This document shows positions 51,760 through 60,761 of a stretch of DNA of 64,000 nucleotides, piece after piece (positions within the stretch are counted from its first letter, which is position 1; each line of letters begins with the position of its first letter). The stretch lies in assembly GCA_964643325.1 (NCBI GenBank), contig CAZXSE010000005.1:21555-85554 (forward strand). Direction: 5' to 3'. The position numbers were made by a program, and so were the translations under genes. The DNA comes from Fredricksoniimonas sp964643325. Its GTDB lineage: Bacteria > Omnitrophota > Gorgyraeia > Zapsychrales > Fredricksoniimonadaceae. The notes under the pieces are model-generated. The model was given only the letters and a program-made list of their open reading frames with translations, did not search any database and was not told where the DNA came from.

Positions 51760-53393
51760 AGATCTCTTCCAAGGTCATTGTACTGATCTCCCTGCTGCTG
51801 ACCGTCCTCGTGGTCAACGGGCTTATCAGCAGCGCCCTGCTCAAGGGCGTTGCCAGGGAACTTCAGGATGTGGTGAAGAAAGACGTTGTCCTGATGGAGA
51901 CCGCGACGGCCGTGACCAAGCATCAGCTGCAGAAGGCGATCATCTTCGAACGCCTGCGCCGGATCGCCGAGGAGCTTGCCTATCAGCCTGTCACGCCCGC
52001 CCGTAAGGAACATCTGCTTTTTCACACGCAGCTGGCGCGTAATGATTTTGACAGGCTGGCCAAGGAAGGCGCGGTCAATATCGTCAACGCGAAGGTCCTG
52101 GTGGGCGAGTCCGTGCGCGCGTTGACCGATGAGAAGGCCAGGAAAGAGTTCGAGCGCGTGGCCGCGACCCTGAAGGAGATCGAAAGGGCCCATATCCATT
52201 ATGATGCCATGTCGGGGGATATTTTTGATATGATCAAAGGCGGGCGTTACGAGATATCGCCGGAGGAGATCAACCAGATCCATATGGACGAGCGCAAATT
52301 GTCCACGGAACTGGAAAACCTTTTGAGCGAGGTCCAGGCGTTCACGCAGGCGTCGGTCCAGACGGCCCGGAAATACGAGCGCATGACCGAAAGGGTCCTC
52401 TGGGGCGTGTCGTTGCTCAGCCTGCTCATCAGCATGGTGCTGGCCGCTTCGATCATTAGCAGCATTAACCGTCCCTTGTCAAAGCTTTTAAAGGCAACGG
52501 ACGAGATCGCCGCCGGGAACCTTGCCATTAAGCTGGAAACATCTTCCCGTAATGAGTTTGGCATCTTGAGCCGTGAATTCAATCGCATGGCTCTTCATTT
52601 ATCGGAAGCCAGGACAAAGCTCGAGGAGCAGAGCAAGGCGCTGCAGAACACGCTTGACCTGACCGACCGGCAGAAAAAGGACCTGGAGAAGGTCAATCAT
52701 GAACTTGACCGTTTTGTGCACACGGTCAGCCATGACATCCGTTCGCCGTTGATGGGCATTGCCTGGTACGCGGAATTCCTTAAGACGCATCATTACGCAG
52801 GGCTGGATAAGAAAGGGCAGGACAGCATCAACGGTGTGTGCCGCGGAGTGGAGCGCGCCAATGCCCTGATCAAGGACCTTCTGGCCCTGACCCGCATCTC
52901 CCGCGTGCGCAATCCTTATCAGCGCGTATCGGTCCAGGCCATGATCGATGATGTGGTCGCGACGCTGGATTACAAGATCAAGCAGAACAAGGTTGACCTG
53001 CGCATCCAGATGCCCATGCCCGTGATCGTGTGCGATCCGATCAAGCTTAAAGAGGTCTTCCTGAATTTATTGACCAATGCGATCAAGTTCGCATCCAACC
53101 GTCCGGATGTCCAGCCGCAGATCCGCGTCGATGTAAGGGAAGCCGATGGCGCTTACGAGTTCATTGTCAAGGATAACGGGATCGGCATTGCTCCCGAGCA
53201 TCACGAAGAAATATTCGCGATGTTCAAGCGCCTGGACACGTCCGAACAGTATGAAGGGACGGGGGCCGGATTGAGCATCGTCAAAAGTGTTGTGGATGAT
53301 CACGGGGGCAGGATCTGGGTGGTCTCTGATATTGGACAGGGGGCGGAATTCCATTTCACCGTTCCCATGGGGCTGGAAGTCTCCGGCGCATGA
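51756..53393 (+). CDS. Sensor histidine kinase with HAMP domain
   Basis: This 545-residue membrane kinase has helix 1 at about 7-29, an extracytoplasmic helical sensor at about 30-212, helix 2 at about 214-236, a HAMP domain (INRPLSKLLKATDEIAAGNL), a coiled linker (285-318), and HisKA with the phospho-acceptor H326 (VSHDIRSPL). The HATPase follows (VFLNLLTNAIKFAS, VKDNGIGIAPEHHEEIF, GTGAGLSIVKSVV). The HATPase lid FKRLDTSEQYEGTG resembles cyanobacteriochrome-type kinases. No response regulator is adjacent, so it is an orphan. Confidence 0.92.
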   Translation: MKISSKVIVLISLLLTVLVVNGLISSALLKGVARELQDVVKKDVVLMETATAVTKHQLQKAIIFERLRRIAEELAYQPVTPARKEHLLFHTQLARNDFDRLAKEGAVNIVNAKVLVGESVRALTDEKARKEFERVAATLKEIERAHIHYDAMSGDIFDMIKGGRYEISPEEINQIHMDERKLSTELENLLSEVQAFTQASVQTARKYERMTERVLWGVSLLSLLISMVLAASIISSINRPLSKLLKATDEIAAGNLAIKLETSSRNEFGILSREFNRMALHLSEARTKLEEQSKALQNTLDLTDRQKKDLEKVNHELDRFVHTVSHDIRSPLMGIAWYAEFLKTHHYAGLDKKGQDSINGVCRGVERANALIKDLLALTRISRVRNPYQRVSVQAMIDDVVATLDYKIKQNKVDLRIQMPMPVIVCDPIKLKEVFLNLLTNAIKFASNRPDVQPQIRVDVREADGAYEFIVKDNGIGIAPEHHEEIFAMFKRLDTSEQYEGTGAGLSIVKSVVDDHGGRIWVVSDIGQGAEFHFTVPMGLEVSGA

Positions 53394-53414
53394 TCTTTTT
53401 CGCGTCTTTTGCGC

Positions 53415-53443
53415 TTGTATCCTTTAACGACGGGTGTTAAAAT
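53415..53443 (+). promoter_or_regulatory. Promoter of gatCAB, probably leaderless
   Basis: TTGTAT (53415-53420) and TAAAAT (53438-53443) are 17 bases apart. The -10 ends 9 bases before the gatC ATG at 53453, and no Shine-Dalgarno lies between, so the transcript should begin at or next to the start codon. Confidence 0.55.
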
Positions 53444-53452
53444 CGCTGACTT

Positions 53453-53737
53453 ATGATCGACCAGAAAACTGTTAATTACATTGGCGCGCTGGCGCGCCTG
53501 CACATCACGCCCGCCGAGTCCGCGAAGTTCGCGAAAGACCTTGAGGCGGTCTTGCAGTATGTCCGCAAGCTTGAAGACCTTGATGTCACTGCGGTCACGC
53601 CGACAAGCCATGTATTGCAGGTCGAGAATGTCTATCGGGACGATATTGTCAGGCCCGGCCTGTCCCAGGATGAGGCGCTGGCATTTGCCGTCGAGAAAAA
53701 GAACGGTTCCTACAAAGTCCCCAAGGTCATCGAATGA
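53453..53737 (+). CDS. gatC: Asp-tRNA(Asn)/Glu-tRNA(Gln) amidotransferase subunit C
   Basis: The 94-residue GatC wraps around GatA and GatB. It shows VNYIGALARLHITPAESAKF at the N-terminus, then VTPTSHVLQVENVYRDD and the C-terminal NGSYKVPKVIE, typical of the family. Its stop overlaps the gatA start (ATGA). There is no Shine-Dalgarno before its ATG. Confidence 0.94.
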   Translation: MIDQKTVNYIGALARLHITPAESAKFAKDLEAVLQYVRKLEDLDVTAVTPTSHVLQVENVYRDDIVRPGLSQDEALAFAVEKKNGSYKVPKVIE

Positions 53738-55161
53738 ACATCTTCCATCAGACGGTCCATGAGATGAAGGATGGCATTGCCGGCGGCACAACGACGCCGC
53801 AGGCCCTGCTGGCGGCCGTGAAGGCGCGTGCGCATGCGGTCAATCCGCAGACGAACGCCCTTGTCCGCATCGATGATGCTGCCGATGCTGGTGAGAGCGG
53901 CCTGCCCGTGCCGGTCGCTGTCAAAGACAATATTTGCATCAAAGGCCAGTTGACCACTTGCGGATCAAAGATACTCCAGGGGTTCAGGCCGCCGTATGAT
54001 GCCTGCGTCGTGGAGAAGATCAAGGCTTCGGGCGGCATCCTGTTCGCCGGCGCCAACATGGATGAATTTGCTTTCGGGTCATCTTGCGAGACATCTTTTT
54101 ACGGTCCTGTCAGGAACCCCTGGGAGCTGGACCGGGTCCCTGGCGGATCTTCGGGAGGGTCTGCCGCGGCTGTGGCCGCGGGCCAGGCGCCGTGGGCTTT
54201 GGGCAGTGATACAGGCGGCTCCATCCGTCAGCCAGCCTCTTTTTGCGGCGTTGTGGGGCTCAAGCCGACCTACGGGAGAGTGTCCCGTTACGGGCTTATC
54301 GCGTTCGCGTCCAGCCTTGACCAGATCGGGCCTTTTACCAGGGATGTTACGGATTGCGCAATGCTCTTGAACATCATCGCGGGGTTTGATGGGCGCGACT
54401 CAACCTCTGTTGATGTTCCTGTTCCGGATCACACCAAAGAACTTTCCGGCGATCTTAAAGGCGTGAGGGTCGGATTGCCAAGGGAATATTTCATCGACGG
54501 GATCGAGCCGGATGTTCTGGCTGCGGTCAGGGCAGCGGTAGAGGTTTTCAGAAAAAAAGGCGCTCTCGTAACGGAAATATCGCTGCCGCATACCGCGTAT
54601 GCCGTAGCAACGTATTACATCCTCGCGACCGCCGAGGCCAGCTCCAATCTTGCCCGTTTTGACGGGGTTGAGTACGGCCTGCGCGCGACCCCTGAGAAGC
54701 CGCGCAAGAGCGCTCTTGTTGATATGTATGAAGAGACACGGGCCGCAGGGTTCGGTGATGAGGCCAAAAGGCGCATCATGCTGGGCACTTATGTCCTCTC
54801 GTCGGGGTATTACGATGCTTATTATCTGCGCGCCCAGAAAGTGCGCACGCTCATCAAGCAGGATTTCGACAGGGCGTTTGAGGGTTGTGATGTGATCCTT
54901 TCGCCAACATCCCCGACGACCGCGTTCCGGATCGGCGAAAAGATGAACGATCCTCTGGCCATGTATCTTTCGGATATCTTTACGATCCCCGCGAACATGG
55001 CGGGTATTCCCGCGATCTCGGTCCCGTGCGGATTTGACAAGGCCGGGCTTCCGGTCGGGCTTCAATTGATGGCCAGGCCTTTTGCCGAGGGGATGCTTTT
55101 GCGCGCCGCCCATGGCTATGAACAGGCGGCGGGGTGGCATCAGGAAAGGCCTTCCTTATGA
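53734..55161 (+). CDS. gatA: Asp-tRNA(Asn)/Glu-tRNA(Gln) amidotransferase subunit A
   Basis: GatA releases ammonia from glutamine. The amidase triad is K64 (VAVKDNICI), S139 (GGSSGGSAAA) and nucleophile S163 (DTGGSIRQPASFCG). It has 475 residues. Its presence implies indirect charging of tRNA-Gln, tRNA-Asn or both. Confidence 0.97.
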   Translation: MNIFHQTVHEMKDGIAGGTTTPQALLAAVKARAHAVNPQTNALVRIDDAADAGESGLPVPVAVKDNICIKGQLTTCGSKILQGFRPPYDACVVEKIKASGGILFAGANMDEFAFGSSCETSFYGPVRNPWELDRVPGGSSGGSAAAVAAGQAPWALGSDTGGSIRQPASFCGVVGLKPTYGRVSRYGLIAFASSLDQIGPFTRDVTDCAMLLNIIAGFDGRDSTSVDVPVPDHTKELSGDLKGVRVGLPREYFIDGIEPDVLAAVRAAVEVFRKKGALVTEISLPHTAYAVATYYILATAEASSNLARFDGVEYGLRATPEKPRKSALVDMYEETRAAGFGDEAKRRIMLGTYVLSSGYYDAYYLRAQKVRTLIKQDFDRAFEGCDVILSPTSPTTAFRIGEKMNDPLAMYLSDIFTIPANMAGIPAISVPCGFDKAGLPVGLQLMARPFAEGMLLRAAHGYEQAAGWHQERPSL

Positions 55162-56594
55162 CACAGTTCGAGACGGTCATCGGCCTTGAGGTGCACCTTC
55201 AGTTCAAAACAAAGACCAAGATCTTCTGCGGCTGCCGCAATGCGTTCGGCGACGGGCCGAACACGAATGTTTGCCCTGTCTGCCTGGGCCTTCCCGGAAC
55301 ACTGCCGGTGCTTAACCGCCAGGTCCTGCTGAACGGGATCAAGGTCGGCCTTGCGCTCAATTGCCGCATCAATCCGTTCATCAAGTTCGACAGGAAAAAC
55401 TATTTTTATCCGGACCTTCCCAAAGATTATCAGATATCCCAGTTCGCCCTGCCTCTGGCGCAGGACGGCCATCTTGATATTGTTGTCGACGGAAAAGAAA
55501 AAAGGGTCGGCATCACACGCGCGCACCTGGAAGAGGACGCGGGGAAGCTCGTCCACGACGCGCCGGGCAATTGCTCTCTGGTGGATTATAACCGTACGGG
55601 CACGCCGCTCATCGAGATCGTTTCCGAGCCGGACATGCGTTCGGCCGAGGAGGCCCATGCCTATTTGACAGCCCTTAAGCTCACGCTGTCGTATCTGGGT
55701 GTTTCGGATTGCGATATGGAAAAGGGAAGCCTGCGCTGCGACGCGAACGTTTCCATCCGTCCCGTCGGGCAGAAAGAGTTCGGGACCAGGGCGGAATTGA
55801 AGAACCTGAATTCTTTCAGCGCCGTCAAGCGCGCGATCGATTTTGAGGTGGGGCGGCAAACGGGCATTGTCCTTGCCGGCGGAAAGGTCGTCCAGGAAAC
55901 ATTATTATGGGATGAGGCGGCAGGCCGGACCTCGTCGATGCGCGGCAAGGAAGAGGCGCATGATTACCGCTATTTCCCGGAGCCGGACCTTGTGCCCCTG
56001 AGGATCAGCGATGATATGATCAGAACGGTCAGGGAGGCGCTTCCGGAACTGCCTTATGCCAAACTGGCGCGTTTCATGCAGCGCTACGGGCTTAATCAGT
56101 ATGACGCGTTCATTCTGGTCCAGGACCCGGACCTCGCTGTTTTCTTTGAACAGTGCGCGGCTCTTTTTCCCGACGCCAAGAAGGTGGCAAACTGGCTTAA
56201 CGGGCCGCTCATGAAGGAATTGAAAGAGCGCAAGGTCCCGTTCACCGGCCTTCGTTTGCCGGCGCAGGAAATGGCGCAGCTCATGCGCAAGGTTGATGAC
56301 GGGACGGTGAGCAACCTCGCGGGAAAAGATATCCTGACAACGGTCCTGGATACGGGCAAGGGCGTGGATGCGGTCATTCTTGAGAAGGGCCTTGGCCAGG
56401 CCGTTGATGATGCAGCCCTGGAGAAGGCCGTAGATGAGGTGCTTGCGGCGAATCCGAAGATCATTGAGCAGATCAAAGGCGGAAAAAAAGAAGCGGCCGG
56501 AGCTCTCGTCGGCCAGGCCATGAAAAAGATGCAGGGAAAAGCAAATCCCAAAAAGATCAATGAGATCATAGCAAGGAGATTGCAGGATGTTTAA
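55158..56594 (+). CDS. gatB: Asp-tRNA(Asn)/Glu-tRNA(Gln) amidotransferase subunit B
   Basis: GatB binds the mischarged tRNA and activates it with ATP. EVHLQFKTKTKIFCGC begins the cradle domain; C24, C26, C39 and C42 are the zinc ligands. PDLPKDYQISQ and DYNRTGTPLIEIVSEPD follow, and the C-terminal helical and YqeY-like tail domains are complete. The ATG at 55158 overlaps the gatA stop and gives 478 residues. The last 8 bases overlap ctpA. Confidence 0.97.
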   Translation: MTQFETVIGLEVHLQFKTKTKIFCGCRNAFGDGPNTNVCPVCLGLPGTLPVLNRQVLLNGIKVGLALNCRINPFIKFDRKNYFYPDLPKDYQISQFALPLAQDGHLDIVVDGKEKRVGITRAHLEEDAGKLVHDAPGNCSLVDYNRTGTPLIEIVSEPDMRSAEEAHAYLTALKLTLSYLGVSDCDMEKGSLRCDANVSIRPVGQKEFGTRAELKNLNSFSAVKRAIDFEVGRQTGIVLAGGKVVQETLLWDEAAGRTSSMRGKEEAHDYRYFPEPDLVPLRISDDMIRTVREALPELPYAKLARFMQRYGLNQYDAFILVQDPDLAVFFEQCAALFPDAKKVANWLNGPLMKELKERKVPFTGLRLPAQEMAQLMRKVDDGTVSNLAGKDILTTVLDTGKGVDAVILEKGLGQAVDDAALEKAVDEVLAANPKIIEQIKGGKKEAAGALVGQAMKKMQGKANPKKINEIIARRLQDV

Positions 56595-57987
56595 GAAAAT
56601 GATCCTGGCCGTTACATTTTTCATAATGACGGGAACTGTTATCCCGGCCGCGGCGCGGGCACAGGAGGCTCCGTCATTGAACACGGCGGCTGTAAGCGCG
56701 GATGCGCCGGATAAGAACAAGGCACCGGAAGACCTTTATTCCCAGGTCGAGCTCTTCAGCTACGCGTTGACGACCATCATGGGCGAGTATGTTGAGGAAA
56801 AGAAGCCGAAGGATGTGATCTATGGGGCTTTGTCGGGAATGCTGAGTTCGCTCGACCCGCACAGCCAGTTCCTTCCGCCGGACGAGTATGATGAGCTTAA
56901 GACCGAGACCCAGGGAAAATTCGGCGGGTTGGGCATCGAGATATCCATCCGCGACGGGCTTTTGACGATCGTTACGCCCATCGAGGATACGCCGGCATGG
57001 AAAGCGGGCCTCAAGCCGGGGGACAGGATCGTCAAGATCGAAAAGGACCTGACGCGTGACATGACGCTCAGCCAGGCGGTCAAGAAATTAAGAGGCGATC
57101 CGGGGACCAAGGTGCACATCACGGTCCTGCGTGAGTCGGAGGGTAAGATCCTTGAGTTCGACATTATCCGGGAGGTCATTCATACTCAGGATATCAAGGA
57201 CCCTCACATCATCACGGACAATATCGCGTACTTGCGGCTGGTGGAATTTCGCGAAGACACTTACGAGCAATTGAAGAAGGCTTTGGAGAAGCTGAAGGGC
57301 GAAGGGGCGAATGCCCTGATACTCGACTTGCGCAATAATCCCGGCGGGTTGCTGCACGCGGCGATCAAGGCCAGCGAGATCTTTCTGGCTGAAGGCAAGA
57401 CCATTGTATCGACAAAAGGGCGCCATCCGTCGCAGAACACGATGAGCGTTTCGCATAACGCCAAGGATGTTTTTGCGGAATGGCCGATCGTTGTCATGAT
57501 CAATGAGGGCAGCGCTTCCGGCAGTGAGATCCTTGCCGGCGCTCTTAAGGATAATAACCGCGCGGTCACTCTCGGGGCCAAGTCTTTCGGCAAGGGGTCG
57601 GTGCAGTCGGTCATCCCCATGCCCGACGGGTCGGGGTTGCGCCTGACAACAGCGAAATATTTCACCCCTTCCGGCGTGTGTATCCATGATGTCGGGATCG
57701 TTCCGGATATTGTCATTGAACGCATTTATCCCAAAGGAGAGAGTGAGGAGGACGGAGATCCTCTTGACGCGGAAGCTGCTGCCGCTCCGAAGAAAAAAGA
57801 CAAGGTCATCAAAGAGGTCTTTGAAAAGGTTGCGGGTGAAGAGGCTCTTGACCCCGTCGAACTTGAGAAGCGCAAACGCGAAGAAGCCATGGACCAGCGC
57901 CTAAAGGAAGACAATCAGGTCCAGGGCGCGATCAGCGTCTTAAAGGGGATCCGCGTTTATAAGAAGCTGCAAATGTCAGGGAATTGA
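56587..57987 (+). CDS. ctpA: Carboxy-terminal processing protease, S41 family
   Basis: This periplasmic serine protease carries a signal peptide (about 1-25). A PDZ domain spans about 105-190 (GIEISIRDGLLTIVTPIEDT), and the protease core has the nucleophile S311 (GSASGSEILAG) and general base K336 (SFGKGSVQSV). It has 466 residues with a charged C-terminal tail. The downstream deacetylase gene mirrors the ctpA-yibQ pairing seen elsewhere, pointing to peptidoglycan or envelope remodelling. Confidence 0.94.
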   Translation: MFKKMILAVTFFIMTGTVIPAAARAQEAPSLNTAAVSADAPDKNKAPEDLYSQVELFSYALTTIMGEYVEEKKPKDVIYGALSGMLSSLDPHSQFLPPDEYDELKTETQGKFGGLGIEISIRDGLLTIVTPIEDTPAWKAGLKPGDRIVKIEKDLTRDMTLSQAVKKLRGDPGTKVHITVLRESEGKILEFDIIREVIHTQDIKDPHIITDNIAYLRLVEFREDTYEQLKKALEKLKGEGANALILDLRNNPGGLLHAAIKASEIFLAEGKTIVSTKGRHPSQNTMSVSHNAKDVFAEWPIVVMINEGSASGSEILAGALKDNNRAVTLGAKSFGKGSVQSVIPMPDGSGLRLTTAKYFTPSGVCIHDVGIVPDIVIERIYPKGESEEDGDPLDAEAAAAPKKKDKVIKEVFEKVAGEEALDPVELEKRKREEAMDQRLKEDNQVQGAISVLKGIRVYKKLQMSGN

Positions 57988-57997
57988 GCGCTGTATT

Positions 57998-58828
57998 ATG
58001 GCTTTGCCAAAGAACAACAGGAAGTCTTTCTGGCCGGCTCTTGTCATTGCCGGTATCGTCGGGATCGTGTGCCTGGGGGGATACTTCCTGGTGCGCAAGC
58101 CCGGGGCCGTGCCGGCGCCAAAGCCGGTTGTCAAGCCGGTCAAGCCCGCAGCGGTCACCGGCAGGATGGCGGTCGTTCTTGACGATTGGGGTTACAACCG
58201 TTCGCATTGCAAGCAGCTTGCTGCGTTCCCCGTGCCTGTAGCTGCGGCCATTTTGCCGGGCCTTGATTATTCCAGTGATGTCCTGCAGTGCGCCAGGGCC
58301 GCGGGTAAAGAAGCGCTCTTGCATTTGCCCGTCGAGCCGCAGGTTGTCCGCGAGAAGCATGAGCGCGGGTATTTCCTGACGACGGAAATGTCCCAGCGCG
58401 AGGTCAGGAAGCTGTTGAAGAAGACGCTTGATGAATTTCCGGGCATCGCGGGCGTGAACAATCATGAAGGGTCCCGGGGGACGGAGAACGTTGCGCTGAT
58501 GACCACGATCCTTGGCGAGCTTAAACGCCGGGGGCTTTTTTTTGTGGACAGCGTGACCAGCGCCAAGACCGTGTGCGCCGATGTGGCCGCCAAGGTCAAG
58601 GTCCCGTTTGCCCGGCGTAACGTGTTCCTGGACAACCGTAATGACAGGGAATACATCGAGAAACAGTTTGCCTTGGCCGCGAAGATCGCAAAGGAAAAGG
58701 GGTATGTTCTGGTCATCGGCCACGACCGGATCATGACATTAAAGGTACTTGCGGAACAGATACCCAGGCTGCGCAAGCAGGGGTATCAGTTCTTGAGCGT
58801 CAAAGAATATATCAAGGCACAAAAATAA
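57998..58828 (+). CDS. Divergent polysaccharide deacetylase family protein
   Basis: The 276-residue protein has one N-terminal membrane helix (about 13-34) and an extracytoplasmic NodB-like barrel related to E. coli YibQ. MAVVLDDWGYNR is the first motif; AAILPGLDYSSDV, LLHLPVEPQ and GVNNHEGSR follow. The usual catalytic histidine-pair motif is not obvious, so deacetylase activity is uncertain. The neighbourhood with ctpA suggests an envelope role. Its stop overlaps the tsaD start by one base. Confidence 0.85.
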   Translation: MALPKNNRKSFWPALVIAGIVGIVCLGGYFLVRKPGAVPAPKPVVKPVKPAAVTGRMAVVLDDWGYNRSHCKQLAAFPVPVAAAILPGLDYSSDVLQCARAAGKEALLHLPVEPQVVREKHERGYFLTTEMSQREVRKLLKKTLDEFPGIAGVNNHEGSRGTENVALMTTILGELKRRGLFFVDSVTSAKTVCADVAAKVKVPFARRNVFLDNRNDREYIEKQFALAAKIAKEKGYVLVIGHDRIMTLKVLAEQIPRLRKQGYQFLSVKEYIKAQK

Positions 58829-59814
58829 TGAATATCCTTGGCATCGAAACATCGTGTGACGAGACTTCCGCCAGCATCGTGCGTGACGGCAGGGAGGTCC
58901 TTTCGAATGTTGTGGCCACCAGCCTTGGGGAGCATCAGCGCTTCGGCGGGGTCATTCCCGAGATAGCCTCACGCCGCCAACTCGAGTATATCAATATGGT
59001 CACGGCAAAAGCTCTTGCGGATGCAGACCTTGGCCTCAAAGATGTCGACGCGGTCGCGGTCACCAAAGGGCCGGGCCTTGTCGGGTCGCTTCTGGTCGGC
59101 ATTACATTTGCGCACGCGCTGGCGTACGCGCTGAAGAAGCCGCTTATCAAGGTCAATCATATCCATGCGCATCTTTACGCGAATTATCTTGTGGCGCGCG
59201 GGTCCGTGGAGTTCGCCACGATCTACAGGCGCCTGGCCGTGCCGGCGATCGGGCTTGTTGTTTCCGGCGGGCATTCGAGCATTTTCGCGATCCGCGACCT
59301 GGCGCATTTTCATGTGATCGGGCAGACGCGGGATGATGCCGCGGGCGAGGCGTACGACAAGGTGGCCAGGATCCTTGACCTTGGTTATCCCGGCGGACCG
59401 GTGATCGACGGCCTGGCTCGCGCCGAAGGCGCTCCGTCGGGGCTTGTTTTTCCCCGGGCAGCGCTGGAGGGCACGCACGATTTCAGCTTCAGCGGCGTTA
59501 AGACCGCAGTCCTTTATCACGCGCGCAAATACGCGGGCACCGACGGGTATTCTGTCGGGAAGGTTGCGGCGGCGTTCCAGGAGAGCGTGATCTCGGTCCT
59601 TGCGCAAAAAAGTATTGCGGCTTGCCTCAAGCGCAAATGCACGACATTGCTGGTGGGTGGCGGCGTTGCGGCCAACGCGGGGCTGCGCCAGCGCCTCAAG
59701 GAGCTTGCGCATGGCACGGATGTGACGGTCAGTTTTCCGTCCATGTCTTTCTGTACGGATAATGCGGCCATGGTGGCAGGCCTTGGGGGATATGCCGCCA
59801 TGCATTCTTCCTGA
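58828..59814 (+). CDS. tsaD: tRNA threonylcarbamoyladenosine transferase
   Basis: TsaD transfers the threonylcarbamoyl group to A37 of ANN-decoding tRNAs. GIETSCDETSASIV is the N-terminal motif. The metal-binding histidines are H111 and H115 in VNHIHAHLYA, and VSGGHSS, GEAYDKVARIL and GGGVAANAGLRQRL follow. It has 328 residues. It is coupled to the deacetylase gene. Confidence 0.96.
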   Translation: MNILGIETSCDETSASIVRDGREVLSNVVATSLGEHQRFGGVIPEIASRRQLEYINMVTAKALADADLGLKDVDAVAVTKGPGLVGSLLVGITFAHALAYALKKPLIKVNHIHAHLYANYLVARGSVEFATIYRRLAVPAIGLVVSGGHSSIFAIRDLAHFHVIGQTRDDAAGEAYDKVARILDLGYPGGPVIDGLARAEGAPSGLVFPRAALEGTHDFSFSGVKTAVLYHARKYAGTDGYSVGKVAAAFQESVISVLAQKSIAACLKRKCTTLLVGGGVAANAGLRQRLKELAHGTDVTVSFPSMSFCTDNAAMVAGLGGYAAMHSS

Positions 59815-59843
59815 TTGACGCAGGGGCAGGCTTTTGTTATAAG
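59815..59843 (+). promoter_or_regulatory. Promoter of the bactofilin-HTH pair
   Basis: TTGACG (59815-59820) and TATAAG (59838-59843) are 17 bases apart, and AAGGAG precedes the ATG at 59867. This makes the bactofilin pair its own unit rather than part of the tsaD operon. Confidence 0.72.
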
Positions 59844-59866
59844 ACAGTATACTTCAAGGAGTCCTT

Positions 59867-60409
59867 ATGGCTTTCGGTGACAAGAGATCCTCAAAAGTTC
59901 CGTCGGAACCGGCGCTCAATTTGATCGAACTCAACGCGGAGATGAATGGTACCCTTTCTTTCAAGGAGCCGGTGGACTTGCGCATCAACGGCTTGTTCGC
60001 AGGAAAGCTCGACGTGCGAGGGTCACTGACCATCGGAAGCAAGGCATCGGTCGAGGCTGATGTGACAGGGGATTATGTTGTCATTGCCGGTAAGGTGAAG
60101 GGCAATGTTCATGCCACCCGGCTTTTGACACTCATGCCTACGGCAAGCCTGTTGGGTGATATCCATGCCCCCAAGCTCAATGTTGTCGAAGGGGCCATCT
60201 TTCAGGGCGTGTGTCACATGACGATCAATGAGGTCCCGACCGGGGACTGGTTCAATGTCAAGGAGCTGGCTGTGTACCTTGAGCTTGAAGAGGGCGCCAT
60301 CTGGGAGCTGGTCAATTCAGGGAAGATCCCCGTCGTTCGTGAAGGGGATAATGTGAAATTCGAGCGTGTCCAGATAGATCACTGGGCCGCGACAGGGGTC
60401 ATGAAATGA
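59867..60409 (+). CDS. Bactofilin fused to a C-terminal HTH_17-like domain
   Basis: Residues about 17-123 are a bactofilin beta-helix: LIELNAEMNGTLSFKEPVDL, then INGLFAGKLDVRGSLTIGSK and DYVVIAGKVKGNVHATRLL with regular turns. Bactofilins polymerise into cytoskeletal filaments, often at the membrane. Residues about 127-174 (WFNVKELAVYLELEEGAIWE, then SGKIPVVREGDNVKFERVQI) match the excisionase/MerR-like helix-turn-helix domain. I do not know this fusion from characterised bactofilins. The next gene carries the same HTH type plus a membrane helix and overlaps by 4 bases. Confidence 0.82.
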   Translation: MAFGDKRSSKVPSEPALNLIELNAEMNGTLSFKEPVDLRINGLFAGKLDVRGSLTIGSKASVEADVTGDYVVIAGKVKGNVHATRLLTLMPTASLLGDIHAPKLNVVEGAIFQGVCHMTINEVPTGDWFNVKELAVYLELEEGAIWELVNSGKIPVVREGDNVKFERVQIDHWAATGVMK

Positions 60410-60711
60410 TGCCGAGCCCGTATGTGACCGTGCGTGAGGCGGCGCAAAGCCTGGGTGTCAGCGAGGGGAAATTGATGGCGCTCGTTGACGAGAAGAAACT
60501 GCAGGCATACCGCATTGCCGGGCAATACCTGCGGTTCAAGCGCGCGGACATCCTTAAGCTCAGGAATTCGGGTCACGTTGAGTCGGAGACCGTAAAGTTC
60601 CCATACACCGTTCAGGAGCGTGCGCAGGATTTTCTGGCGTATAATGACTTTTATATTGCGGCGTTTGTTGTGATCGTGGCTCTGTTGAGCATCATTTTCT
60701 TTACTTCTTAA
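60406..60711 (+). CDS. Tail-anchored HTH_17-like protein
   Basis: The 101-residue product has an excisionase-like helix-turn-helix at about 6-54 (VTVREAAQSLGVSEGKLMAL, then AYRIAGQYLRFKRADI), a linker of about 27 residues and a single C-terminal hydrophobic helix (about 82-100). The HTH would face the cytoplasm. Its HTH resembles that on the bactofilin encoded just before it, so the two may pair through these domains. Function unknown. Confidence 0.75.
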   Translation: MMPSPYVTVREAAQSLGVSEGKLMALVDEKKLQAYRIAGQYLRFKRADILKLRNSGHVESETVKFPYTVQERAQDFLAYNDFYIAAFVVIVALLSIIFFTS

Positions 60712-60719
60712 GATCCCTC

Positions 60720-60748
60720 TTGAATTTTGTTCGCGTTTAGCCTATAAT
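60720..60748 (+). promoter_or_regulatory. Promoter of tRNA-Met
   Basis: TTGAAT (60720-60725) and TATAAT (60743-60748) are 17 bases apart; the tRNA starts 13 bases after the -10. Confidence 0.8.
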
Positions 60749-60761
60749 TCCGCAACATTTT

